From Herbiconiux ginsengi (GTDB lineage: Bacteria; Actinomycetota; Actinomycetes; Actinomycetales; Microbacteriaceae): DNA of 64,000 bases. The stretch is taken from NCBI RefSeq assembly GCF_900107435.1, contig NZ_FNPZ01000004.1, positions 186,001-250,000 on the forward strand, read 5' to 3'. The stretch's first letter is position 1; each line of letters begins with the position of its first letter. The notes under the pieces are model-generated. The model was given only the letters and a program-made list of their open reading frames with translations, was not told the DNA's origin and made no database searches. Shown piece after piece: positions 36,344-44,130 of the stretch. The position numbers and the translations under genes were made by a program.

Positions 36344-36778
36344 CTATCGGAGCTCCCTAGCTCCCTGTTGAATCATGCCCGAAATCGTTTGCACCGCGGC
36401 AAGGAGCTCTTCGAGTGCCCGATGCTCGACAGGCATCCCCTTATCATGCCTATCCAGCGTGGTTTGAGTTGAATTGATGAGCTTCTGGAGCGAATCTGCG
36501 AGACGCGGATTTTGGATGCGAGGTGTGAGAAATCTAACGCCGAGGGAGTTCAACGCTGCGTTGACTCTTCGCTCGCATGCGCGCGTCAGTTTCGGAGTGG
36601 GCTCAGATTCGTCTGGGAATTCAAACCTGAAGCTGACCACAGACGCGTTGCTCCAAAGTGAGCTTGAAATATCGTCCCCGGGAACCACATCATGGTGCGT
36701 CAAGCCCGGCAATTCGAGTTCGTAGAGGGCTTCGATATCTTGAAGATCCACGGCCTTGTATATAAACACCGAAAGCAT
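36344..36778 (-). CDS. hypothetical protein on the opposite strand of the toxin locus
   Basis: 144 residues, low GC, no recognised family. A TACTAT box sits six bases before the ATG, the leaderless layout used by other genes here, which supports a real gene. The middle is KLTRACERRVNAALNSLGVRF and the C-terminus is helical (EELLAAVQTISGMIQ). There is no signal peptide, so it should be cytoplasmic. It converges on the toxin gene, with stops 27 bases apart. It could be the immunity protein for the first tip, an unrelated passenger, or a remnant of a lost module; the opposite orientation is unusual for an immunity gene. Confidence 0.55.
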   Translation of the reverse strand: MLSVFIYKAVDLQDIEALYELELPGLTHHDVVPGDDISSSLWSNASVVSFRFEFPDESEPTPKLTRACERRVNAALNSLGVRFLTPRIQNPRLADSLQKLINSTQTTLDRHDKGMPVEHRALEELLAAVQTISGMIQQGARELR

Positions 36779-37143
36779 TTGACGATAGTACTCTGCGGAA
36801 ATTCACTGCGGTCAACGGATTGGCTTGCTCGCTTCACTCTCTCAGAGCTCCCGACCATTGTTTTGCGCCCCGCAGTTTCAGGTTCGACGAGCCGATCAGC
36901 TGCGGACCGAGGGGGCCTGGGCAGTGGCTGCACCGGTAATGAATTCACAGACCATGATCAACGAATTGAGACGAGCGAGCACGCGCGGAAACGGGCGCAC
37001 CACTCCGCGAGGACTGACGTTGACCGCCTGCGTGGATCCGACCGGCAGAAAGGAAACCATGTGTCCCTCATTCATCACAGGAACATTTTCAGGGCTAGTT
37101 CGACTGGGATGGTCCGGAGCTATTTGATCGAGGTGTGCACGTG
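36779..37143. other. gap in toxin locus with a possible toxin-tip remnant
   Basis: No convincing gene. The only frame with reasonable codon use reads from ATG 36939 to TGA 37125-37127 on the plus strand (62 codons, MNSQTMINELRRAST to GLVRLGWSGAI). It stops 16 bases before the next gene and could be the tail of a lost toxin tip. Other frames here are short and look like noise. Confidence 0.3.
36785..36790 (-). promoter_or_regulatory. leaderless -10 box for 36344-36778
   Basis: TACTAT on the minus strand ends six bases before ATG 36778. Confidence 0.4.
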
Positions 37144-37644
37144 ATGACCCCCTCTTACGCGGCCTCGTCAATTCTTCGATCCTTATATCGCATCGAGTAC
37201 GCTCAACTCCCGACTCAGCTACTGGTTACTCAGTTGCACGTCATTGACGGACGGATACGAATCCACGGGCCCGACTGGTCGCTTGTTGTTGCGAACACCG
37301 TGACTGAAATTGAGCTCTTTGCGGCCTTAGGGGAATCTGTTCAAAACCTCGAACCGCCCCCGACCGAGACGATGCTTCCCGTCCTGGAGCCTGCGACAAT
37401 CTTCAACAATTGGTCGGAGCTCCACTACGACCTAGCCGAATATGAGCACGAGTTAGATCAAGGCGGGCAACAAATCAGATACGTGAGCATCTCGCTCGAC
37501 AAATCTACTGCGGAGATAATCGTCACGGGAGCACAAGGACGGTTTGCACTCGCGAAGTCTCTTTCTCCAGGGTCGGACATCAGTGGCGTCCCATACTCAA
37601 TCGTGGACGCGTATCGAGCTTACCTATCGCCGGACCCTCGTTAG
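37144..37644 (+). CDS. candidate immunity protein or module cargo, unknown family
   Basis: 166 residues from ATG 37144 (GAGG about nine bases upstream; GTG 37141 also fits). Low GC, third positions unlike the flanking genes. The protein is acidic and soluble with no signal peptide: MTPSYAASSILRSLYRIEYA, a central LEPATIFNNWSELHYDLAEYE and YVSISLDKSTAEIIVTGAQG. I recognise no family. Acidic small cytoplasmic proteins after toxin tips are typically immunity proteins, which is the likely role here. Its TAG is followed in the same frame, with no start codon, by the displaced RHS core. Confidence 0.65.
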   Translation: MTPSYAASSILRSLYRIEYAQLPTQLLVTQLHVIDGRIRIHGPDWSLVVANTVTEIELFAALGESVQNLEPPPTETMLPVLEPATIFNNWSELHYDLAEYEHELDQGGQQIRYVSISLDKSTAEIIVTGAQGRFALAKSLSPGSDISGVPYSIVDAYRAYLSPDPR

Positions 37645-39008
37645 AGGAACAGCCCGGTCGCGGGGAAGAACGGTAACCGCACCACCACCACCACCACCAC
37701 GGATACCCCGTCGGGTGGTGGCGGTCTCGCGTACACGACGAATTATTGCTATGACTCGACGGACAGGTTGCTGTCGGCTGCGGAGACCGTGACAGGTGCG
37801 GGGTCGGCTCCGGCGGGGATGGTGCGTGCGGCGAAGTCGGTGCCGGCCGCGACGATCACCTACGACGCTCATGGGAACGTGACGCGCTTGGGTGATCAGA
37901 CTTTCACTTATGACGCGGCGGGCCGGCACAAGTCCACGACCGTGCTCGATGGCCCGTCGGGGGCGCCGGGCACGAAGGTCGACTACGCCCCGATCCGGCC
38001 GGGAGTGTCGTGTCCCGCACGGAGTCGCCGTTGGTGGGGCCGCCGACGGTGTTCCGTTGCACGGGCCCGTTCGTGCTGACGGGGAGCACGCCGTCGCAGC
38101 GGACTCTGTCGTTGCCGGGTGGGGTGACGGTGTCGATTCCGATCACGGGTGACCCGGTCGCGGATGCGGCAGCGCGGAAGTGGGCGTATCCGAACATTCA
38201 TGGTGACAACACCTGGACGGCGGATAACACGGGTGCCCGCACCGGGGTGTTCCTGTACGACCCGTTCGGTCAGCCTCTCGACCTCGCCAACAAGGTCATC
38301 GGCAGTGTCGCGGCGGATGACGCGGTGCCGGACACGATGCCGGGCAGTTATGACACGGGTTGGGTGGGTTCGAACGGGAAGGGGTATGAGCATCTCGGGT
38401 CGATCGCGATCATCGAGATGGGTGTGCGCATGTATTCCCCGATGCTGGGTCGTTTCCTCGCGAACGACCCCGTCGCGGGTGGGAACACGTCTTGGTACAA
38501 CTACCCCAACGACCCCATCAACACGCGCGATCTAGACGGTAAGCGGGCGCTCGGGCCATACGATAACCATTGGGGATACAACGAAGGGTCCAACAGGGCG
38601 CCCACGGGGACCGTCCAGTCCAAAAAATACAACCCGTGGACCGACAGTCCGCAGGCAAAGAGTAATGAGCGGGCCGCTCGAGGGACCGGAGACGTTCTTG
38701 CCGGATTCCAAGGATGGACCAGATCTGATGGCGGAAAGGTCACTTCCAAAATCCTCTCGGGGATAAGTGTCGTTGCCGGGTTTGCCGCGCTCGGCCTGGC
38801 CGCGAGCGGGGGAGGGCTGCCGTTTGCACCTGCAGCTGCAATACTCTCGGAAGTAACTGGGGCCGCCGGTACCGTGATGGATTGCACCGCCGATATCGGC
38901 GGCTTCGATTGCGCCTGGGGTGCAGGTACTTCAGCACTCGGAGTCGCGGCAATTGGACGATTGGGAAAGGGCGGAGCCATGGTCGACGACATTTACAATG
39001 CACGGTGA
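37645..39008 (+). pseudogene. displaced RHS core fragment with a second C-terminal tip
   Basis: RHS core sequence resumes directly after the 37644 stop with no start codon or signal peptide, matching codons 34993-35862 of the intact gene. One base is missing near 37990 (CCCGCGATC in copy A, CCCCGATC here), moving the frame; the rest reads on from about 38010. After DLDGKR a new tip of about 155 residues appears. It has GYNEGSNRAPTGT, then a long hydrophobic stretch (ISVVAGFAALGLAASGG, about 38765-38870), and ends GGAMVDDIYNAR. It is not expressible alone but could be swapped into the intact gene by recombination through the repeat. Confidence 0.85.
37646..38523 (+). repeat. RHS core segment, copy B (orphan)
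   Basis: Second copy of the ~870-base core segment at 34993-35862, offset by about 2,661 bases. It contains six ACC codons where copy A has three, and a one-base deletion near 37990. Confidence 0.9.
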
Positions 39009-39316
39009 CGAGCTTTGATGGAGCGGAGCTGTATTGGCAGGCCGCGGGTCCCGTGATCGAGTCACCCGTTCAGATCGAATACGGCATCGCGCCGGCGAGT
39101 TGGGTGAGTCAGAACGGCCCGGTGGACATCGCTGCATCAGAACCCGACGACCTCTACGTCGTGTTCTCAAACTACGACGGAAAGCACCTGGCTGCGAGCT
39201 TCGAGTTCAGCGATCTCCGCGAGGGCCAGTGGGTGACCGGCGACGGACGATACTCCGACGCGCCCTGCCCACAAGGGCGCGCGCGAGACGCCCCGAATGC
39301 CCTAGGCTCTCGCTGA
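39005..39316 (+). CDS. candidate immunity protein for the orphan tip (possibly truncated)
   Basis: 103 residues from GTG 39005, whose GTGA overlaps the stop of the orphan tip (39006-39008); this coupling is typical of toxin-immunity pairs. The protein is small, acidic and soluble: MTSFDGAELYWQAAG, IEYGIAPASWVSQNG, DDLYVVFSNYDGKHLAASFEF. No family was recognised. The final ~18 residues (APCPQGRARDAPNALGSR) are compositionally different and GC-rich, so the original 3' end may have been lost where the module joins the chromosome. Confidence 0.6.
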   Translation: MTSFDGAELYWQAAGPVIESPVQIEYGIAPASWVSQNGPVDIAASEPDDLYVVFSNYDGKHLAASFEFSDLREGQWVTGDGRYSDAPCPQGRARDAPNALGSR

Positions 39317-39368
39317 GCAACACTTGTCGAGAGCGACCCGTTCTCCGGCTCATAGCGTGGGGGAGAAC

Positions 39369-40961
39369 ATGCGCGCATCGACGAACTCGAACGATTCGGC
39401 ACGCCTGGCGCGTCGCGACCGCAAGCGCACGCGGCGCGTGCAGCGGACGGCGGCATGGGGTGCGATCATCATGGTGGGAGCGGCCGCCCTTGGCGCTCCC
39501 GCGGTGGCGCAGGCCGACGAGATCCCGGCGCCGGCGCCGACCTCGCACAAAGTTCCCGCCCCCGATCTCAGCGGCGGCGTACCGCAGCTGTTCGGCGGCT
39601 CGACTGCCGATGAGACGCATCCCGCACCCCACGGGGGCCCCGAGGCGCCGCTCTCGTTCGACCAGCCTTTCCAGGCCGACGCCCGCGACCCCGATCCCGA
39701 CAGCGCCGGCAGCATCACCGGAAGTCTCAGCTACAACGACGAGGTCTCGCCTCCCGCGCTCGACGGAGGCTTGCAGGCTCAAGCATTCCTCTGGAACCCG
39801 TCGACGTCGACCTGGGACCTCAAGGCCACCGGCCAGGGCCCGCACTACGAACTCGACGGACTGGCCGCGGGAGACTACCTCGTGCGGTTTTCCGACACCC
39901 TCGGGCGCGACGTACGCACCGAGTTCTACGACGACTGGCTCTACAGCGAGGATGCGGATCTCGTTCCCGTCACCGCTGGCGAGACCACGGCCGGCATCGA
40001 CGCCGAGCTCGGCAAAGAGTATGTCTGGCTCACCCAGCCCGGCGGCGCCGACCGCTACGAGGTCGCCGCGAAGATCAGCCACATCGCCTTCGACAGCAAC
40101 GTGCCCACCCTCTACATCGCCAGTGGCGAGAAGTACCCCGACGCCCTGAGCGCCGGCCCGGCCGCCGCGCACCAGAGCGGCGCCCTGCTGCTTGTGACGC
40201 GCGACGGCATCCCGACCGTCACGCGCGACGCGATCACCGAGCTCGCGCCGCAGAAGATCGTCGTGGTCGGTGGCACGGCCACGATCAGCGACGCCGTCTA
40301 CACCCAGCTCGCGGCGGTGCAGCCGAACATCGTGCGCCTCGCCGGCGCCGATCGCTACGAGGTCTCGCGCAACGTTCTCTCCTACGCCTTCTGCGGCGGC
40401 ACGGAGGGCGACTGCGCCGGCACCGGCGTCAAGAAGCTCTTCGTCGCCACCGGGGCGAACTACCCCGACGCGCTCTCCGCCGGCCCCGCCGCGGCGCACG
40501 TCGACGGCGCCGTTCTGCTGGTTCCGGGATTCGCCGACGACGTCGACTCGGCTACCCGCACCCTCATCACCCGGCTCGGCACCGAGCAGACATATGTCGC
40601 GGGCGGACCGGCTTCGGTCAGCACCGGCATCAGCAGCACTCTATACACGCTGATGGGCGGCAACTCGGAGCGTTTCACCGGCGCCGATCGCTTCGACGTC
40701 TCGGCGAACATCAACAGTGCGATCTTCCAGGAGCAGCACTCGGTGATCTTCATCGCATCGGGATTCGTGTTCGCCGACGCTCTCTCGGGCGGCCCCGCAG
40801 CGGCGGTGTACGACGCGCCGCTCTACCTGGTGCAGAAGGAATGCTGGCCGCAGAGCGTGCTCGCGAGCGCCTTCTCGCTGCACCCGATCGACTTCCTGCT
40901 GCTGGGCGGGCCGAACACGATCGGAATGGGCGTCTCGAACCTCGAGTACTACTGCTCCTGA
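39369..40961 (+). CDS. secreted protein with three CW_binding_2 repeats
   Basis: 530 residues from ATG 39369 (GGGGGAG just upstream); an in-frame TTG at 39324 is unlikely. A signal peptide with a basic start (RLARRDRKRTRRVQR) and hydrophobic core ends near VAQA. Residues ~95-215 are a beta domain (SITGSLSYNDEV, AGDYLVRFSD). Three wall-binding repeat-2 (PF04122-type) units follow, each with ADRYEV/ADRFDV, (Y)PDALSAGPAAA and a VVGG/LGG-type strand. Such repeats hold proteins to the actinobacterial or clostridial wall. It borders the toxin locus but its GC matches the chromosome. Confidence 0.9.
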   Translation: MRASTNSNDSARLARRDRKRTRRVQRTAAWGAIIMVGAAALGAPAVAQADEIPAPAPTSHKVPAPDLSGGVPQLFGGSTADETHPAPHGGPEAPLSFDQPFQADARDPDPDSAGSITGSLSYNDEVSPPALDGGLQAQAFLWNPSTSTWDLKATGQGPHYELDGLAAGDYLVRFSDTLGRDVRTEFYDDWLYSEDADLVPVTAGETTAGIDAELGKEYVWLTQPGGADRYEVAAKISHIAFDSNVPTLYIASGEKYPDALSAGPAAAHQSGALLLVTRDGIPTVTRDAITELAPQKIVVVGGTATISDAVYTQLAAVQPNIVRLAGADRYEVSRNVLSYAFCGGTEGDCAGTGVKKLFVATGANYPDALSAGPAAAHVDGAVLLVPGFADDVDSATRTLITRLGTEQTYVAGGPASVSTGISSTLYTLMGGNSERFTGADRFDVSANINSAIFQEQHSVIFIASGFVFADALSGGPAAAVYDAPLYLVQKECWPQSVLASAFSLHPIDFLLLGGPNTIGMGVSNLEYYCS

Positions 40962-40967
40962 GCAGTA

Positions 40968-41009
40968 GCGGCCGGCGGCCTCACGCGAGACGCCGCAGGC
41001 CGCCGCCGC
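40968..41009 (+). terminator. strong GC stem-loop between convergent genes
   Basis: Arms 40968-40981 and 40997-41009 pair over 13 bases with one bulged base. A shorter 9-base hairpin with a 2-base centre overlaps the upstream stop codon. No T-run. Confidence 0.6.
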
Positions 41010-41025
41010 GGGTCGCCGCCGACCG

Positions 41026-41343
41026 TCAGGACTGACCGCCGACCGGCGGTTCGCCGATGAACTCGTGTGCCTCGCCGGCGAGCTCGGGCCAGAGCTGCAC
41101 GTCGCTCACCCGCACCCAGTCACGGAGCGGTCGCCCGCCGCCCTCGAACACCTCGGCCACGCCGCGGGTCTTGAGGTCGGTCGAACGCGCCTCGGGCAGC
41201 TCCACCACGAGGTCGTCGCCGTCGCGGAAGGCGAAGAGCTTTCCGTGCACCAGCAGCCCGTCGGGCGTGACGGCCACACCGTCTTCGTCGCGCAGCGTGA
41301 TCGTGAGGAGTTCGTAGGCTTCGTTCGCGAGTTCGTTCACCAT
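41026..41343 (-). CDS. small YjbR/TfoX-N-like protein
   Basis: 105 residues, no signal peptide. The pattern GLLVHGKLFAFRDGDDLVVELPEARSTDL, then GVAEVFEGGGRPLRDWVRV and a final WPELAGEAHEFIGEP helix, resembles the small alpha/beta MmcQ/YjbR or TfoX N-terminal family; the biochemical role of that family is not settled. GAAGG lies seven bases before the ATG. The start overlaps the end of the upstream DUF2142 gene by seven bases, so it is the last gene of a four-gene operon. Confidence 0.6.
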   Translation of the reverse strand: MVNELANEAYELLTITLRDEDGVAVTPDGLLVHGKLFAFRDGDDLVVELPEARSTDLKTRGVAEVFEGGGRPLRDWVRVSDVQLWPELAGEAHEFIGEPPVGGQS

Positions 41344-42974
41344 GGGTACGCCTTCTGTTCGGGGGAGCGGAGGGGTGGATACGCGGCGCCTGCCGGAAGC
41401 GGCTCCGGCGTCGGGCGAGCGGGTCGGCGGTCGCGGCCGCCGACGATGACGTAGACGCCGAAGCCGACGGATGCGGCCGTGAACAGCGCGATCAACGCAA
41501 CCGAGCCGAGCGGCGGCACCCAGGCACCGGGCTCGAGCATGGCCGGCCAGTCGGTCTTGTAACCCGACGCCATCCGTCGCATCGTCGTGGCGAAGGCGTA
41601 GGCGACGACGTAGACCCAGCCCGCGGCCGCGAGGATCGCCACGATCAGGAGGGGAACGGTGCTGCGCCGCCAGCGGAGGAACCGGTCGGAAGCCGCGATG
41701 CACGCCGCCATTCCGAGCAGCAGCGCCATCAGCAGGATGAGGGTGTAACGGCCCTGCCAGATGAAGCCGCCCTTGGTCACGTAGAACGCCTGCACGAGCG
41801 GAGGGAGGAAGAAGAATGCCGCCGCCAGGAGGATGACGAACACGAGCTTGCGCCCGCGCACGAAGATCACCACTCCGACCACCAGCAGGGCGAACATCGC
41901 ATAGGCGACGTAGTAGACCACCGGATGCAGCGTGGTGTCGAGCCAGCCCAGGATGCCCACCATCTGCCGCAGCTGTCCGTAGAAGTCGCCGATCAGCCCG
42001 AAGAATCCCTCGATCGGGCTCAGGCCGACCCCGCTGTTGGGCGGAGCGACGTCGGGGCCGGCGCTCGGCGCGGTGCCGAGGGAGTTGCTCGAGAGGGTCC
42101 ACCACCCGCTGATCAGAGCGGTAATGGCGATCAGCAGGATGCTCACCCACACCCCGGGCCTTTTTAGCAGCGCTCCGAGCTGCCGCCCGGTGAGCAGCAC
42201 CAACGGCAGCACGAGCAGCACGGCGACCCAGAGCGGCGAGATTCCGCGACTGTTCGAGACCAGCGCGGCGGAGATCACCACGAGGGCCAGACGGCCGCCG
42301 AGGAGCTGCTCGTTCGGATGCAACACGATCGAGAGCATCCCGGCGAAGAGGGCCAGGCCGGCGGTGAACTCCAGGGCGTTGGGATTCACCGTGCCCATCA
42401 GGTAGGTGACGATCGGCGTGATTCCGATCATCACCCCGAGAGTGGGGAGTCGTCGCGCACCCCAGGAGCCGATCATCCAGAAGCAGGTGGCGAGAAAGAA
42501 CGAGGTGAGCACGGCGCTCATGATGCGCATCGCGTAGATGCCGGTGAAATCGGGCAGGATGAGCGACGGCCAGCCCACGAGTGCGTAATAGACCGGGTTG
42601 TAGAGACTCGCCGAAGAGAACGTCTCGACCAAGGCGCCGGGGTCGCCCTCGAACGCGGGCGAACAGGATGCCGGGATGTCGGCGTAGAACGCGAAGCATG
42701 ACGGCACCTGGTTCTCGAACGCGATCGCCGCAGGCACGTGCAGTACCCCGCCGCGCTCCACCATGGTCTCCGGCAGCAGTTCGCCGCGCACGACCGAGGC
42801 CGCTTTCACCACGTGAGCGGGCTCATCCGGTGACCCGCCGATCGGGGTGGCGAGGGCCCAGAGCGAACCGAGGATCGCGAGCAGCAGCCAGGGGAGCAGC
42901 AGCGAGGTCCAGACGGTGCGGCGGGGGGCGACCGGCGCTTCGGCGGGGGCCACTGCGGGTGGGGCGAGGGTCAT
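41337..42974 (-). CDS. DUF2142 family membrane protein (second copy)
   Basis: 545 residues from ATG 42974, which has AAGGA upstream and an ATGA overlap with the preceding gene. About eleven hydrophobic segments. It shares the DUF2142 landmarks with 25016-26560: GGSPDEPAHVVKAASVVRGE, two cysteines in the first outer loop (VPSCFAFYADIPASCS), SLYNPVYYALVG and TPIVTYLMGTVNPNALE. A predicted GT-C-like membrane protein of polysaccharide loci; function unproven. The open frame continues upstream to 43247 but only through the DUF2304 gene. Confidence 0.87.
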   Translation of the reverse strand: MTLAPPAVAPAEAPVAPRRTVWTSLLLPWLLLAILGSLWALATPIGGSPDEPAHVVKAASVVRGELLPETMVERGGVLHVPAAIAFENQVPSCFAFYADIPASCSPAFEGDPGALVETFSSASLYNPVYYALVGWPSLILPDFTGIYAMRIMSAVLTSFFLATCFWMIGSWGARRLPTLGVMIGITPIVTYLMGTVNPNALEFTAGLALFAGMLSIVLHPNEQLLGGRLALVVISAALVSNSRGISPLWVAVLLVLPLVLLTGRQLGALLKRPGVWVSILLIAITALISGWWTLSSNSLGTAPSAGPDVAPPNSGVGLSPIEGFFGLIGDFYGQLRQMVGILGWLDTTLHPVVYYVAYAMFALLVVGVVIFVRGRKLVFVILLAAAFFFLPPLVQAFYVTKGGFIWQGRYTLILLMALLLGMAACIAASDRFLRWRRSTVPLLIVAILAAAGWVYVVAYAFATTMRRMASGYKTDWPAMLEPGAWVPPLGSVALIALFTAASVGFGVYVIVGGRDRRPARPTPEPLPAGAAYPPLRSPEQKAYPW

Positions 42975-43351
42975 GGGTTCCTTCGGGACTCGAGCGCGTC
43001 GGCCAATGCCTTCTCGAGCTCTTTGATGCGCAGATCCTGCAGGGCCACCGATTCGGCGAGCGTGCGGGTCTCGCTCTCCAGCTCGGTCAGTTCGCCGGAG
43101 TGCTGGATGGACACCAGGAACAGCACCGCGATGCTGAGGAAGAAGACGAGGTTGGTGGGCACCGTGACGCCCACGAGGCTCGCCGCCCAGCCGAGCACAT
43201 CGGGGAAGACGCCGATCACGAGGGCGACGATGCCGGCGGCGAGCCACCAGATGGCGTGCCGCTCGCGCAGGTGGTGCCGGCGCAGCGACTCGATCACCAC
43301 CGCCAGCACGATCAGCGCGGCGACGATGCCGAAGATGTAACTGGCGCTCAT
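42971..43351 (-). CDS. DUF2304 family membrane protein
   Basis: 126 residues. Three hydrophobic segments: YIFGIVAALIVLAVVIESL, AIWWLAAGIVALVIGVFPDVL and LVFFLSIAVLFLVSIQ. The C-terminal ~40 residues form a coiled coil (ELTELESETRTLAESVALQDLRIKELEKAL). DUF2304 proteins commonly sit beside a polyprenyl-phosphate GT2 gene and may help it. Here the GT2 gene is upstream with an ATGA overlap (43348-43351), and the DUF2142 gene downstream overlaps in the same way. Confidence 0.9.
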   Translation of the reverse strand: MSASYIFGIVAALIVLAVVIESLRRHHLRERHAIWWLAAGIVALVIGVFPDVLGWAASLVGVTVPTNLVFFLSIAVLFLVSIQHSGELTELESETRTLAESVALQDLRIKELEKALADALESRRNP

Positions 43352-44091
43352 GCGGGAGAGACCGGTTCGGTGAAGGCCACCACGACGGGCGGGCGGATGA
43401 GGGCGACGAACAGCGCCATCCCGGCCCGGCCGAGGTAGACGGCCGCCTTGTAGGGGTTGTGCGAGGGCACGCCGCCGGCGCGCGGGCGCATGGCGACGGG
43501 CACCTGGGTCACCCGGAGCTTCGAGCGCGAGGCGATCACGAGCGACTCCACGGTGTCGCCCAGGTATTCGGAGGGGTAGTGCTGGGCGAACAGCGCCACC
43601 GCGCGCGGCCCGCTCGCCCGGAAACCCGATGTGGTGTCAGTGAGCTTGGTCTTCGTGAGCCGGCTCAGGATGCCCGAGAGCACCTGCATCGCCCAGCGCC
43701 GGGGTCCGCGCACCGCGTAGTCGCCCACACCCGCGAAGCGGGCGCCGAGCACGAGGTCGTAGTGGTCGAGCTGGGCCACCAGTTCGGCGATGCCGGCCGG
43801 ATCGTGCTGCCCGTCGGAGTCGACCTGCACCACGTTCGCGAAGCCCTTCGACAGGGCGTACTTGAAACCCGCCCGCATAGCGCCGCCCACCCCGAGGTTG
43901 ATCGGGAGCTGCAGCACGGTCGCGCCGGCGGCCGCGGCTTCGCGGGCCGTCGAGTCGAGGGAACCGTCGTCGACCACGAGACACGAGACCCCGGGCGCGA
44001 CGCGGAGCACTTCGCGCACCACGGCGCCCACGGCCTCCTCCTCGTTGAACGCAGGCATGACGATCAGCGTGCGTTCGAGGGCGGTCGGCAT
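43348..44091 (-). CDS. GT2 glycosyltransferase (polyprenyl-phosphate mannose synthase-like)
   Basis: 247 residues. LERTLIVMPAFNEEEAVGAVVREVL, LVVDDGSLDSTAREA, LPINLGVGGAMRAGFKYAL and VVQVDSDGQHDP (DSDGQHDP motif) define the dolichol/polyprenyl-phosphate sugar transferase group; TTSGFRASGPRAV is also typical. It lacks the long C-terminal membrane part seen in 23443-24441. It should make a lipid-linked sugar used outside by GT-C enzymes. First gene of the four-gene operon down to 41026; a TATGAT box six bases before the ATG suggests a leaderless start. Confidence 0.92.
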   Translation of the reverse strand: MPTALERTLIVMPAFNEEEAVGAVVREVLRVAPGVSCLVVDDGSLDSTAREAAAAGATVLQLPINLGVGGAMRAGFKYALSKGFANVVQVDSDGQHDPAGIAELVAQLDHYDLVLGARFAGVGDYAVRGPRRWAMQVLSGILSRLTKTKLTDTTSGFRASGPRAVALFAQHYPSEYLGDTVESLVIASRSKLRVTQVPVAMRPRAGGVPSHNPYKAAVYLGRAGMALFVALIRPPVVVAFTEPVSPA

Positions 44092-44097
44092 GCCCCC

Positions 44098-44103
44098 ATC
44101 ATA
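44098..44103 (-). promoter_or_regulatory. leaderless -10 box for the 41026-44091 operon
   Basis: TATGAT on the minus strand ends six bases before ATG 44091. Confidence 0.5.
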
Positions 44104-44130
44104 GCCACGGGCCCTCCGCGGGCCTGGGTG

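Noticed and set aside
36692-37144. 150-codon plus-strand frame in the toxin locus
   Set aside because: Translation is rich in His/Arg/Ser runs with no protein-like pattern and it crosses the start of a better-supported minus-strand gene.
37680-37701. ACC triplet run in the orphan core
   Set aside because: Just six Thr codons against three in the intact copy; a simple slippage difference, not a functional repeat.
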